A stretch of DNA of 13,575 nt from Hemicentrotus pulcherrimus (lineage: Eukaryota; Echinodermata; Echinoidea; Camarodonta; Strongylocentrotidae): NCBI GenBank assembly GCA_003118195.1, contig BEXV01003529.1, forward strand, positions 17,080 to 30,654, in the 5' to 3' direction. The notes under the pieces were generated by a model. The model searched no databases. It saw only the letters and a program-made list of their open reading frames with translations, and had not been told where the DNA came from. Below, in pieces: positions 9,101 to 13,575 of the stretch. The first letter of the stretch is position 1; each line of letters opens with the position of its first letter. Both the position numbers and the translations under genes were made by a program.

Positions 9101-12100
9101 ATCCTGAATACCTTTGTTACCTCACAGGGAAGACGTTAAGAGGTAGAGCATGAAGCATGTCGAGGTAGAGATGGTCCTGATGAAGAAAAGCAAATGGAAG
9201 GCTTGGCATCAGCTTGGTTGTGGGCTCGGGATAGACTGACGGAACAGCTGAGGACAACTGTGTTGTAAGGATACTTTGTTAGTGAAAGAAATTATCTCGA
9301 AAGGCACCCAAAGTTTGGAAAACTGAAAAAGAGCTTCTAAGAAACAACATAAATGCATGAAATTCACTCTAGTTGTCACATAACAGTAATATAGCCAGAA
9401 GACCAAGTACTCCATTTTGTATATTATTTAAGTTGCAAAAATTGTATTCATTATATGACCTGTCAAGACTTCAGATTGAACCATTGATCTAATATAAATG
9501 TTAACAAGTTGTTATATGTTATATAGACTTGATAAACAACAAAATCTATTTGATAGGGCAAATGCTTTTGTAGTGCCGTGCCTTAGATAGTACTTACAAT
9601 AACCAGTGAGGCATATTGATTTTTCCATTACAGGAAGAACTCTGGTGCAAGGGGCAATGCAATTCTGGCCCTGGCTGGCTTGGCACATGCTGTGAGTGCT
9701 TACGTTGTACAACTGGGAGAAGAAGCTACTATAAGCCAAAGGTCAGCCTCCCAGTACGAAGGTCACAAGTCATGGATTACCAGGGTCGTGGACTCTTTAC
9801 AGGTTACCATGGATGCTACACATACTGCTCAGTCAGTGTTTAAATTCTGCCAACATGTAAGTGTACTAAATTGCAAATATCTTCCCTGCATGTCTTCTTC
9901 TTTTACTTATTCATCTTCCTCTTCCTTTTTTTTCCCTCTTCTTTATTCTCTTTTTTCCTCTTCCTCCAAAGGAATTCATACATTCATACATCTTTTCATT
10001 TTTTATAAGGTTTGGACATTATGAGATAATCAGAATTGCATTCCTCAGCTGTTCAATTGTTGATACAAGAAACTGCAAGGCTAGCCTGGAAGTGGATTCT
10101 GAGCACACTGCAAATCATCAGTCATGATACAATAGTATTGAAATATCAGCCAAACATGTCTTTAGCAACAACCTGTATGAAAATATCTCCTGCCTCCAAG
10201 ACAACTTTTTTGTTTCCTTTGAACAGTGTTTCACACTGACACATGTAGTCTAGAAAGACTTCACAAGAGGTCTCCCTCATGTGATCTAAAGGAGTTTTAT
10301 CTCTTGTTGTTTCTGCTCCAGCTCTGTGTAATTCTCTACCCTTGACGATCAGGAATACCATCTTCCCTTTATGATTTAAAGAGATCCTTAAAGACATACC
10401 CTTAGTGTTATTTGTCCTCTTAGATATGTTGATGTAGATTGTAGATCGTACTCTTTCAATGTAAAGCGCATATAGAATTAAGTGTTGTTTATTATGCGCT
10501 ATATAAATTTTAAGACCTAGATAAGTTTTTACTATCATTATTACTCTAGTTTGTATTTTTGACATATTCCTACATGTATTTCAAATTGTATCTTCTCGCT
10601 GTAAAGCATTCTCGGGACCACTCCCAAGCCACCGGTGAACAGGTTCATTCCTGCGCTGCCCTCGCTCTTCCACTGCTTGCCAGCCACCTCATGACCCTGC
10701 CTACCAATGTCATCTCCCAAGTGATTGACAGGATGTTGTCATTAAGCCCCACGCAGCCCTCATCAATGCCCATACACCATGGCCTTGGTGTAGGCATGCT
10801 TCTGGCTAGGCTGTGCGTAGAACACTTCACGGACATGACAGGAACAGAGGTCAGTTTGAACATTCCTTTTTGTCAATTCATTTCTAATTTTTTACTAATC
10901 TTGCTTATGCAATAAAAGACAAGCCAAACTCTCAAGGTTTTATTTTCTAGATACACGAAAAAAAGGAAGAAATGTGAAAGATTCAATCATTTCACAGAAA
11001 TTTAAATTATATGATTTAATACATTTCCTATTATACTATTATGAGTTTTTTTTTCATGCTAATTGTGGCTTTGCTGACTGAGTTTTTTCTTTTCTTTCTT
11101 ATTTAAAATATGTTTAAGAGATTTAGAATGGAATTAATGAGTTGCAATCTGCACTATTTGATGTACTCAAAACTCAAAACTAAATTCATAGTAATGCCGG
11201 TCACTTGTCAGGAATCTATTGGAGTTAACTCTTTATTCACCATGGATCAAACCCTGAACTGAGTGGAGTACATTATGTACACATACACTATTATGATATA
11301 TATGTGTCAAAAAAGTTGATTGTGGCAACCCCCTGTGTGTGACATAGGTTGATTAAAGCAGGTAAAGTGTAACAGTTCATTAGTTGAGGGCTTATAACAT
11401 TAAGATACTTGAATTTGCTGTTTGATAGATTCATTACCAATCTCTCCTCTTCTTTTTTGATTCTAGGGTGACAATGTCCTTTCCCGATACTTTGAAAGGT
11501 TGGAGAATATCGTCTTGACTCGGAATAATAACCAAGAGGGTCATGTGATAGGTTGTACGCTGGGGTTGGGTGTCGCCCTCTCGGGTTTGACGCAGGAGAG
11601 CACTACCCATGCAAAGGTTCACGTGTTGAAGGTCAGAGGGGATTTACTGAGCAGGATTGGAAGTCCTGGAGACTCTGCTAGTTGTCTGACCGAGGTAAGA
11701 CATAGATTTGAGAGGTTGTGTGTTTTTTCGTTGCATAACTTTCCAACAATCTCTCTTCTCCGAGGAATTAATCCTTTTTTTTTGGCAGGCATTGTAATTT
11801 TAGGAACCGTAGATTCCTCTTGTTTTCACAAAACTTCTGTACTGTAATCCCAATTTTACAATGAGAGATGTTTTTTTCTGAGGAAGGTTGGCAGGTATGG
11901 CTACAATTGTTTAATTTTGCATCAGGAAGTCGTTAATACATTTCTTACTTTACCTTTGACCTGAAAATTATTTAATTTCAAATTACATTAATGTATATTT
12001 GTACCTCAAGAATATTGATACTGATGTTATAGCTAAGCTGATGTCCAGGATATTCTGACATCACTGCTATCAATCAGATTTGATTTGTTTATTAATTTTT

Positions 12101-13255
12101 CTATTGTTATTTTTTTATTACTGCTGTTTTACAATGTTTTTATCTTTATATATGTTTTCTTTGCAGGCGCAAGTGTTGTGTGTTGCCTTGGTTACAGCTG
12201 CATGTTATCAGGTCAACTACATCAACTCCCAGGAGGCCTTACACACTGCCAAAATGCTACAGACCTTGGCCCAGAACAACATCAAGGTAAATATGCATGT
12301 ACTTGAAGAGTTTGTCTTTCTTATTTTCTCATCTTTTTTCCCTTTTTATTTTTCTTTAAATCCGCACTGCACTACTTATAGTTCCTTGCGCCCTCTATAA
12401 AGCCAATAATGCTTAAGCGGTACCTGTTGATCCCCATGATGCCCTTTTAAAAATGTTAATTGAAAGCTGATTTGATGAGATAGACACCTGTCAGTGACCA
12501 TGCAGGGAGGTCTAATCCCTCCATGCCAAACTAGTGCAGAGGGCCTTAAAAAATAGAAATATCTAATGTGTATTATGATTTTAAGTATGTTCAATTCTGT
12601 TATGAAATCCTCTCTGTCACCATTGCCCATGTTTGCTCTCTATCTCTGGTTTCTTCAATTTGGAGTTGTGTGAATGAGTTAATGACAAGATAGTGATAAT
12701 GATCTATTTAATAAATGAGAACTGCTAAAACAGGGTTTTCTTATTGCAGCTATGACATGAATAAATATCTGACAATGCAAACCCTCTGGATGAAAATGCG
12801 CTCCACTGTGTTGAGTATGTATACAACAATCATAGGTACAATCCAGAGCTTTTGTAGTTTCTATTATATTGCATTTCATTTATAATTTCATTTATTTCCA
12901 AAATATTCAAGGTGAATTGAGTTTCAGCATGACAATAAGTATATGTTTTGTTAATGGAGTCAACAAAAAAAGTATGTAATTATCGATTTTCAAGTAATCA
13001 ATCATTTTTGCTCAAATATTATATCAATTAATTGATTGATTTTGAAAAAGAATAAAATAAATGAATTTGTTTCCACTCTTTATTCCGCTCTATGTTGAAT
13101 GTTTTTTCTCTCCCCCTTTTGTATTGCTGCAGTGTGTTCCGTTAGCAGTAGGTACTGGTCTACTGATGCACAGTCTTACGAGGATAGGTCATCAGGAAGT
13201 AATTTCTCTCTACAACAATCAGCAAGCAGAGCTCCTCAGGCTTCTCACTGACAAG
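46..13255 (+). CDS. FOCAD: Focadhesin homologue, internal part (12 exons, both ends missing)
   Basis: Joining the twelve exons listed separately gives about 622 codons, open apart from one TAA in exon 7. All introns are GT..AG and every junction phase fits. Seen: landmarks including an acidic run before LSIPGSCFINLLP, then SGIPSVISLK, NKQPG, AGLLF, and a run of small helical-repeat segments. These match my memory of vertebrate focadhesin in order and spacing; no database search was made. Known of the family: human FOCAD is about 1,800 residues, contains a DUF3730 region and a conserved C-terminal domain, has been localised to focal adhesions with vinculin, and supports stability of the cytoplasmic SKI RNA-surveillance complex; plant RST1 is a distant relative linking SKI and the exosome. 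Inferred: this piece is the middle third of the protein. No promoter, start, stop or poly-A site of the gene lies in the window. Confidence 0.86.
256..881. mobile_element. GC-rich foldback element made of GGTCCGGG-like words
   Basis: A sharply bounded GC-rich block of 626 bp in AT-rich surroundings. Its ends are imperfect inverted repeats: AGCTACAGTCCCATATA at the left against AGCCCCAGTCCAATATA read from the right on the other strand, both running on to CCGGACC. The interior is dozens of variants of GGTCCGGGATGG and ATCCGTGTTGGCACCG in both orientations, including a four-fold GGTCCTGGAT tandem near 357-398 and a strong palindrome at 486-645. No coding potential for a transposase is visible. 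Best described as a non-autonomous foldback or satellite-bearing DNA element; the superfamily is unknown, and I see no clear target-site duplication. Confidence 0.75.
486..645. repeat. Near-perfect palindrome inside the GC-rich element
   Basis: Bases 486-544 and 587-645 are reverse complements with 6 mismatches in 59, separated by a 42-base loop. Both arms are GC-rich and carry GTGATCCGTGT at the outer end. As RNA or single-stranded DNA this would form a very stable hairpin. Confidence 0.85.
1423..1557 (+). CDS. FOCAD: FOCAD exon b (internal)
   Basis: Acceptor ACCTCTCAG and donor GAG|GTATGA bound exactly 45 codons, phase 0 at both ends. It begins GFTRAVINQLWLYTAHPDHK and ends FEIRHLPRE. The ...ESLSALAAF... 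stretch is a typical HEAT/armadillo-like second helix. This part likely lies within the DUF3730 region of focadhesin; that assignment is from memory. Confidence 0.85.
1558..2723 (+). other. Intron b-c (1166 bp)
   Basis: Mostly unique-looking AT-rich sequence. A short motif, GTTTCAAAACAG..TTGC.TTTATCA, recurs at 1771-1798 and 1880-1907, suggesting an old tandem duplication of about 109 bp. A TTTGACCTTTAATGTCC segment near 2174 resembles word types common in dispersed invertebrate repeats but cannot be bounded. Open frames here (for example 1656-1934 and 1903-2145) have no recognisable content. Confidence 0.6.
2724..2898 (+). CDS. FOCAD: FOCAD exon c with acidic linker (internal)
   Basis: The correct frame reads T-S-T-G, then six Glu, Asp, five Glu, then DLSIPGSCFINLLPCVHQ, ending ATS plus one base before the donor CAG|GTAAAT. 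The acidic run followed by LSIPGSC is a recognisable focadhesin feature. The preceding exon ends in phase 0, so the acceptor must leave codons starting at multiples of 3; both CATGTAG (start 2724) and GTCCAG (start 2742) satisfy this. I chose 2724, but 2742 has a more normal distance from the candidate branch point TTGAC. The basic stretch KRAQERKRR lies just before the acidic run. GAA repeats here also give shadow frames rich in Lys (+) and Ser (-). Confidence 0.75.
2899..3820 (+). other. Intron c-d (922 bp)
   Basis: Contains a SINE-like retroposon at about 3008-3245. The rest, notably 3246-3820, shows nothing I can name. The 184-residue open frame on the minus strand (3003-3557) runs through the retroposon and its ATT tail and is not a credible gene. 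Confidence 0.7.
3008..3245 (+). mobile_element. SINE-like retroposon with ATT tail, copy 1
   Basis: Starts near ACTCTCCACCCA, includes ATAACCAGGGTAATATAT in the middle, and ends GCGCTATATAAGGAC followed by a run of ATT units. The same blocks in the same order appear on the minus strand at 13385-13520, so this is a family present twice in the window. The GCGCTATATA plus ATT end also appears at the 3' end of the LINE remnant at 10234-10550. No clear A and B box promoter is visible in this copy, so it may be truncated or LINE-derived. Confidence 0.7.
3821..4012 (+). CDS. FOCAD: FOCAD exon d (internal)
   Basis: Acceptor GATGACAG and donor GCAG|GTACAG. With the carried-over G it reads GKVDLLHSFLCDELEDLPRR, later SGIPSVISLKNLNNKQPG, and ends SYA plus one base. 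Length is 192 bases: 2 + 63 codons + 1. The IPS.I.LK...NKQPG block is one of the strongest matches to remembered focadhesin and joins smoothly to AGLLF in the next exon. The open frame continues past the donor to 4086, but that extension is intron. Confidence 0.88.
4066..4281. repeat. CAATT microrepeat and duplicated CCCTAA-like segment
   Basis: A short (CAATT)n run ends near 4084. CCTTACCCTAGG followed by CTAACC and CAACTCTGCTATAT occurs at 4089-4136 and again at 4234-4281, 145 bp apart, with small differences. The second copy is preceded by GCCCTAACCCTTACCCTA, which is loosely telomere-like but degenerate. Confidence 0.7.
4290..4363 (+). repeat. 74-bp inverted repeat, left arm
   Basis: Runs from GTCCTGTACCATAG to GCTGATTTTGACTT. 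Its reverse complement is at 7710-7783 with only 3 mismatches in 74. Similarity stops abruptly at both ends, so this is a short, recently duplicated unit. It includes GTAGTCCCATATGTGC, which loosely resembles the CAGTCCCATATA end of the element at 256-881. Confidence 0.9.
4697..4767. repeat. Hairpin with poly-A/T and G6/C6 stem
   Basis: TATAAAAAAAGCCCCCC (4697-4713) pairs with GGGGGGC followed by eleven T and ATA (4747-4767) around a 33-base loop. A related AGGAGGGCTC preceded by a long T run lies just upstream at about 4657-4681. Probably the ends of a small degenerate inverted-repeat element. Confidence 0.7.
5044..5130. repeat. Degenerate tandem of a GCTACTTT unit
   Basis: GCTACT occurs at 5048, 5082, 5101 and 5121, each preceded by purines, with the last three about 20 bp apart (GAGGCTACTT, GAGCTACTTTTG, ATGCTACTTTC). 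It follows a T12 stretch and a GGGGGCT like those at 4747-4753, so it may share an origin with that hairpin. Confidence 0.6.
5197..5865. mobile_element. Long foldback element (arms about 284 and 260 bp)
   Basis: The left arm, 5197-5480, begins CTAGCAACCAAATAGGTA and ends CGTAGATAGAAATTG. The right arm, 5606-5865, is its imperfect reverse complement, beginning CAATTTCTGTCTACG and ending CCAATTTGGTCGCTAG. Shared blocks include TTATTTAGTCTTTTTT, TGTGTTATTTATAA and TGTTGTCCCACATA. The spacer is 125 bp. No transposase frame is present. This fits a foldback-type MITE, with a possible CTAG at both borders. Transcribed within the intron, it would fold into a long imperfect duplex. Confidence 0.85.
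5900..6110. other. CpG-dense patch in intron d-e
   Basis: Between AT-rich blocks lies a stretch with many CpG sites: ACGCGTGCGC near 5915, TCGGCGGCC and GGCCGGCCGGG near 6018-6044, GGGCGGGTACCG, and ACGAACGCCGATCCG near 6083. It also has CTGTAGAATTACAG, a small palindrome. No gene or repeat is recognised. It could be part of another mobile element or a regulatory patch; the sequence alone does not decide. Confidence 0.4.
6221..6345. repeat. Palindromic GGGCGA-rich element remnant
   Basis: GGGCGA and its complement TCGCCC recur several times: GGGGGCGATTTTTC, TTTTTTTTCGCCC, TGGCGATTTC, GGGCGAATCGCCC (a perfect short hairpin) and GTCGCCACC. TCAATATATATTGA in the middle is a perfect 14-base palindrome. 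Likely a small decayed inverted-repeat element; its borders cannot be set. Confidence 0.5.
6455..7005. mobile_element. TTAA-flanked MITE (551 bp)
   Basis: The left end TTTAAAGGTACTA, with TGTCCC and TTTTGCAGCCAA following, is matched on the other strand by the right end TTTAAAGGTACTA, TGTCCCATTTGCAGGCCAA. The terminal inverted repeats are about 30 bases with a six-base indel. TTAA stands at both borders (6456-6459, 7001-7004), the target site typical of piggyBac-type elements. There is no transposase frame inside, so this is a non-autonomous copy. The superfamily is an inference from TTAA only. Confidence 0.8.
7079..7200 (+). CDS. FOCAD: FOCAD exon e (internal)
   Basis: Acceptor TTGACACAG and donor GAG|GTTAGT. 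Two bases complete an Ala codon with the G carried from exon d, then 40 codons: GLLFSFKPESKSSRDPKKAR, KNKT, then ALSQVCLDELTLLLNE, ending in phase 0. A basic, low-complexity loop precedes a helix. The AGLLF join is a focadhesin landmark. Confidence 0.85.
7485..7701 (+). repeat. Dispersed repeat: TGACCTTTGACC start, ACGG tandem, terminal hairpin
   Basis: Starts near ATGAGCCCTGTGACCTTTGACCTTTGACC written as a short tandem, then continues through ATCATGAGAACGGGACG into a tandem of ACGG units (about 7629-7656), and ends with ATGCCTCC at 7672-7679 pairing with GGAGGCAT at 7694-7701. The order of blocks is that of a dispersed repeat I associate with marine invertebrate genomes; that is memory, not a search. 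The 5' border is not sharp. Confidence 0.65.
7710..7783 (-). repeat. 74-bp inverted repeat, right arm
   Basis: Reverse complement of 4290-4363 with 3 differences. It begins 9 bases after the terminal hairpin of the preceding repeat. Together the arms enclose 3.3 kb that includes exon e. Confidence 0.9.
8027..8110 (+). pseudogene. tRNA-Leu-like pseudogene or tRNA-derived SINE head
   Basis: The length (84 bases), GTCGGGA at the start, the A-box-like TAGCTGAGCAG, TCTAAGGC, CAA in the anticodon position (8061-8063), a long variable arm and a B-box-like GATCGAATCCC all fit class II tRNA-Leu. Acceptor ends pair mostly (GTCGGGA against CTTCGAC). The anticodon stem (CTGGT/TCTAA) and T stem (AAGAG/CCCGC) have several mismatches, so a working tRNA is unlikely. 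Six T at 8116-8121 would stop Pol III. Could be a decayed gene or the head of a tRNA-derived SINE. Confidence 0.7.
8310..8402 (+). CDS. FOCAD: FOCAD exon f (internal)
   Basis: Acceptor TTGTTGTAG and donor GAG|GTAAGT. Exactly 31 codons, phase 0 at both ends: VPVSSPDWFYIMQLPSAWAT then FMSTALLAVIE. The W..M.LP.AW..FM pattern is conserved in focadhesin as I remember it. Confidence 0.86.
8793..9111. repeat. 77-bp direct repeat flanking a MITE
   Basis: 8793-8869 and 9035-9111 differ at 5 of 77 positions. Both contain CTTCTTCTGTTCC, AAGGGAAAG or AGGGAAAG, and TATTTTCTATCTCTTCCTAAT, that is, the pyrimidine tract and branch-point-like motif of the following exon. The MITE lies between the two copies. 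Confidence 0.88.
8867..9026. mobile_element. TA-flanked MITE with CAGTCAAACCTG ends (160 bp)
   Basis: The left end TACAGTCAAACCTG is matched by the reverse complement of the right end, TACGGTCAAACCTG. TA borders suggest a Tc1/mariner-type target site. Inside are two direct copies of CAAGGGAAACA...GGC.TTTGTAGACAGGT at about 8896-8932 and 8967-9002. Open frames of 81 and 60 residues across it have no recognised content. Confidence 0.8.
9128..9264 (+). CDS. FOCAD: FOCAD exon g with in-frame TAA near its start
   Basis: Acceptor CTCACAG fits phase 0 exactly, giving GRR, then TAA at 9137-9139, then EVEHEACRGRDGPDEEK and MEGLASAWLWARDRLTEQLR, ending with TT in phase 2 at the donor TT|GTAAGG. The GR. 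start and the E.E. that follow match focadhesin as I remember it, so the TAA appears to sit inside a conserved exon. An AG at 9141-9142 would start the exon at 9143 in the same frame and skip the stop with loss of 5 codons. Possibilities are use of that acceptor, a real nonsense allele, or a base error. Confidence 0.8.
9265..9633 (+). other. Intron g-h (369 bp)
   Basis: Short AT-rich intron with donor GTAAGG and acceptor CCATTACAG. No repeat or RNA gene is recognised. The minus-strand open frame at 9209-9415 overlaps the previous exon and is a shadow. Confidence 0.75.
9634..9856 (+). CDS. FOCAD: FOCAD exon h (internal)
   Basis: The acceptor is TTTTTCCATTACAG and the donor CAT|GTAAGT. The first base completes Leu, then 74 codons: KNSGARGNAILALAGLAHAV, then SAYVVQLGEE, EGHKSWITRVVDSLQ and a C-terminal QSVFKFCQH. 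The GNA.LAL..LA pattern is a clear HEAT-like helix and a focadhesin match. Two overlapping frames (9616-9843 and the minus strand) are shadows; the frame starting at 9680 is the true one. Confidence 0.88.
9857..10606 (+). other. Intron h-i (750 bp)
   Basis: Begins with a long pyrimidine-rich stretch (about 9893-9967, almost only C and T) and ends with a LINE 3' remnant at about 10234-10550. Bases 9970-10230 show nothing recognisable. Frames at 10036-10239 and 10146-10565 (minus) are shadows. Confidence 0.75.
10234..10550 (+). mobile_element. LINE 3' end remnant (CR1/L2-like, decayed)
   Basis: In one frame, 10288-10371 reads SKGVLSLVVSAPALCNSLPL then TIRNTIFPL, a stop, and FKEILKDIPL. APxLWNSLPLxIR...FKxxLKxxL is the typical C-terminal end of many non-LTR retrotransposon ORF2 proteins; here Trp is Cys and stops interrupt it. 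Downstream are AAAGCGCATATAG and TATGCGCTATATAAA followed by an AT-rich tail with ATTATTAC, like the SINE tail at 3217-3245. A dead 5'-truncated copy. The left border is uncertain. Confidence 0.7.
10607..10849 (+). CDS. FOCAD: FOCAD exon i (internal)
   Basis: Donor GAG|GTCAGT. The acceptor is taken as GCTGTAAAG, which gives 81 codons in phase 0: HSRDHSQATGEQVHSCAALA, LPLLASHLMTLPTN, later MPIHHGLGVGMLLARLCVEH and DMTGTE. The AAG acceptor is weaker than the others in this gene but is preceded by TATCTTCTCGCT and fits the phase. The HGLGVGM...L motif recalls the G.G.GLG type helices of this protein and pairs with a similar GCTLGLGVALSGL in the next exon. Confidence 0.8.
10850..11466 (+). other. 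Intron i-j (617 bp)
   Basis: AT-rich and without recognisable repeats or RNA genes. Donor GTCAGT; acceptor TTTTTTGATTCTAG. The + frame from 10559 runs on to 10915 past the donor, but that tail is intron. Confidence 0.75.
11467..11694 (+). CDS. FOCAD: FOCAD exon j (internal)
   Basis: Acceptor TTGATTCTAG and donor GAG|GTAAGA. Exactly 76 codons, phase 0 at both ends: GDNVLSRYFERLENIVLTRN, then NNQEGHVIGCTLGLGVALSG, LTQES and a C-terminal SPGDSASCLTE. Repeats the small-residue helix pattern of exon i, as expected for an alpha-solenoid. The minus-strand frame 11434-11622 is a shadow. Confidence 0.87.
11695..12166 (+). other. Intron j-k (472 bp)
   Basis: AT-rich filler with no recognised element. 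It ends with a long T-rich tract and TTTGCAG. Frames at 12080 and 12085 begin inside this tract and are not independent genes. Confidence 0.75.
12167..12286 (+). CDS. FOCAD: FOCAD exon k (internal)
   Basis: Acceptor TTTCTTTGCAG and donor AAG|GTAAAT. Forty codons, phase 0 at both ends: AQVLCVALVTAACYQVNYIN, then SQEALHTAKMLQTLAQNNIK. Two amphipathic helices, as in HEAT-like repeats. Confidence 0.86.
12287..13132 (+). other. Intron k-l (846 bp)
   Basis: No repeat family recognised. A very AT-rich stretch with ATCAATTAATTGATTGATT lies at about 13022-13040. Acceptor TATTGCTGCAG. Minus-strand frames at 12376-12630 and 12679-12879 have no recognisable content. Confidence 0.75.
13133..13255 (+). 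CDS. FOCAD: FOCAD exon l (internal, last in window)
   Basis: Acceptor TATTGCTGCAG and donor AAG|GTGACC. Forty-one codons, phase 0 at both ends: CVPLAVGTGLLMHSLTRIGH, then QEVISLYNNQQAELLRLLTDK. The gene continues beyond the window, since no stop is reached in frame before the donor and the protein is far from its expected C-terminus. Confidence 0.85.
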
Positions 13256-13384
13256 GTGACCTTGTTTTATTAACCCATTCACTTGTGTTGGGTGACAAAT
13301 CTTGCCCTAGGATTTGAACCCATAGCAAACAGGGACCGGGTTGTATCAAAACTAAATAATGAGAGAATTCTGTAGTTGAAAGGC

Positions 13385-13520
13385 TAATAATAATATGGAT
13401 ATTTATATAGTGCCGGTACCCGCCAGGCTGTGACACATATTACCCTGGTTATAGGCGACCTGCCAAAGTAACTAGCGCTCAAGCACATCAGGTACCCATT
13501 TACACCTGGGTGGAGAGTGG
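13385..13520 (-). mobile_element. SINE-like retroposon, copy 2
   Basis: Read on the minus strand it gives ACTCTCCACCCAGG, TGTAAATGGGTACCTGATG, ATAACCAGGGTAATATG, CACTATATAAATATCC and an ATTATTATT tail, the same blocks as at 3008-3245 in opposite orientation. It may extend further right to the poly-C run. GTAAATGGGTACCTG is a core I recall from invertebrate SINEs. Confidence 0.7.
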
Positions 13521-13554
13521 AAAATGTAGTTAACGTCTTAATAAGGTATTGTTT

Positions 13555-13575
13555 CCCCCCCCCCCCCCCCCCCCC
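13555..13575. repeat. Poly-C run at the window edge
   Basis: Twenty-one C in a row to the last base. It abuts the SINE-like copy and may be its boundary, a simple repeat, or a place where assembly is unreliable. Confidence 0.9.

Larger units (their letters stand above)
8403..9127 (+). other. Intron f-g (725 bp)
   Basis: The first 390 bases (8403-8792) are AT-rich without a recognised element. The rest is a duplicated 77-bp segment on either side of a 160-bp TA-flanked MITE. The acceptor is CTCACAG at 9121-9127 and a good branch-point match, TCCTAAT, is at 9087-9093. Confidence 0.75.

Noticed and set aside
10146..10565. 139-residue minus-strand open frame
   Set aside because: It lies over the LINE remnant; the recognisable protein signal (APALCNSLPLTIR) is on the plus strand.
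12376..12879. Minus-strand frames of 84 and 66 residues
   Set aside because: Random frames in an AT-rich intron; no domain, no splice pattern.
13296..13320. GGTTCAAATCC-like B box on the minus strand (ATTTGAACCC) as a tRNA gene
   Set aside because: No A box, acceptor stem or cloverleaf could be found around it.
1..13575. A bacterial or phage operon, or a new multi-gene defence-type system
   Set aside because: There are no contiguous coding genes; the only supported coding sequence is one intron-containing animal gene.

Overview
The window looks like genomic DNA from a marine invertebrate animal. It has AT-rich introns of 0.4 to 3 kb with GT..AG borders, short exons, and many small DNA transposons and retroposons. 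The repeat types seen (retroposon tails with GCGCTATATA followed by ATT runs, a TGACCTTTGACC element ending in ACGG repeats, TTAA- and TA-flanked MITEs) would suit an echinoderm such as a sea urchin. That placement is an inference; the sequence does not prove it.

One gene crosses the whole window on the + strand. Twelve consecutive internal exons (46-121, 1423-1557, 2724-2898, 3821-4012, 7079-7200, 8310-8402, 9128-9264, 9634-9856, 10607-10849, 11467-11694, 12167-12286, 13133-13255) join in compatible phases into about 622 codons. I recognise the product as the animal focadhesin homologue (FOCAD/KIAA1797), a very large helical-repeat protein. The start codon, first exons, last exons and stop codon lie outside the window. 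No second protein-coding gene is supported on either strand.

Layout. Intron 122-1422 carries a GC-rich palindromic element (256-881) set inside one copy of a tandem repeat. Intron 1558-2723 is mostly featureless. Intron 2899-3820 has a SINE-like retroposon. The 3.07-kb intron 4013-7078 is a nest of repeats: a duplicated CCCTAA-like segment, one arm of a 74-bp inverted repeat, poly-T/GGGGGCT hairpins, a 669-bp foldback element, a CpG-dense patch and a 551-bp TTAA-flanked MITE. Intron 7201-8309 holds a TGACCTTTGACC-type repeat, the second 74-bp arm and a tRNA-Leu-like pseudogene. Intron 8403-9127 holds a TA-flanked MITE between two copies of a 77-bp segment that includes the likely branch point. 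Intron 9857-10606 holds the 3' end of a decayed LINE. The window ends in a second SINE-like copy and a run of 21 C.

The most useful points for follow-up are an in-frame TAA three codons into the seventh exon (9137-9139), with a possible rescue acceptor 15 bases downstream; the nearby duplicated splice region; the GC-rich palindrome built from GGTCCGGG-like words; and the long intronic hairpin. I did not find a new multi-gene system. The interest is in how mobile DNA has reshaped the introns of an otherwise conserved gene.
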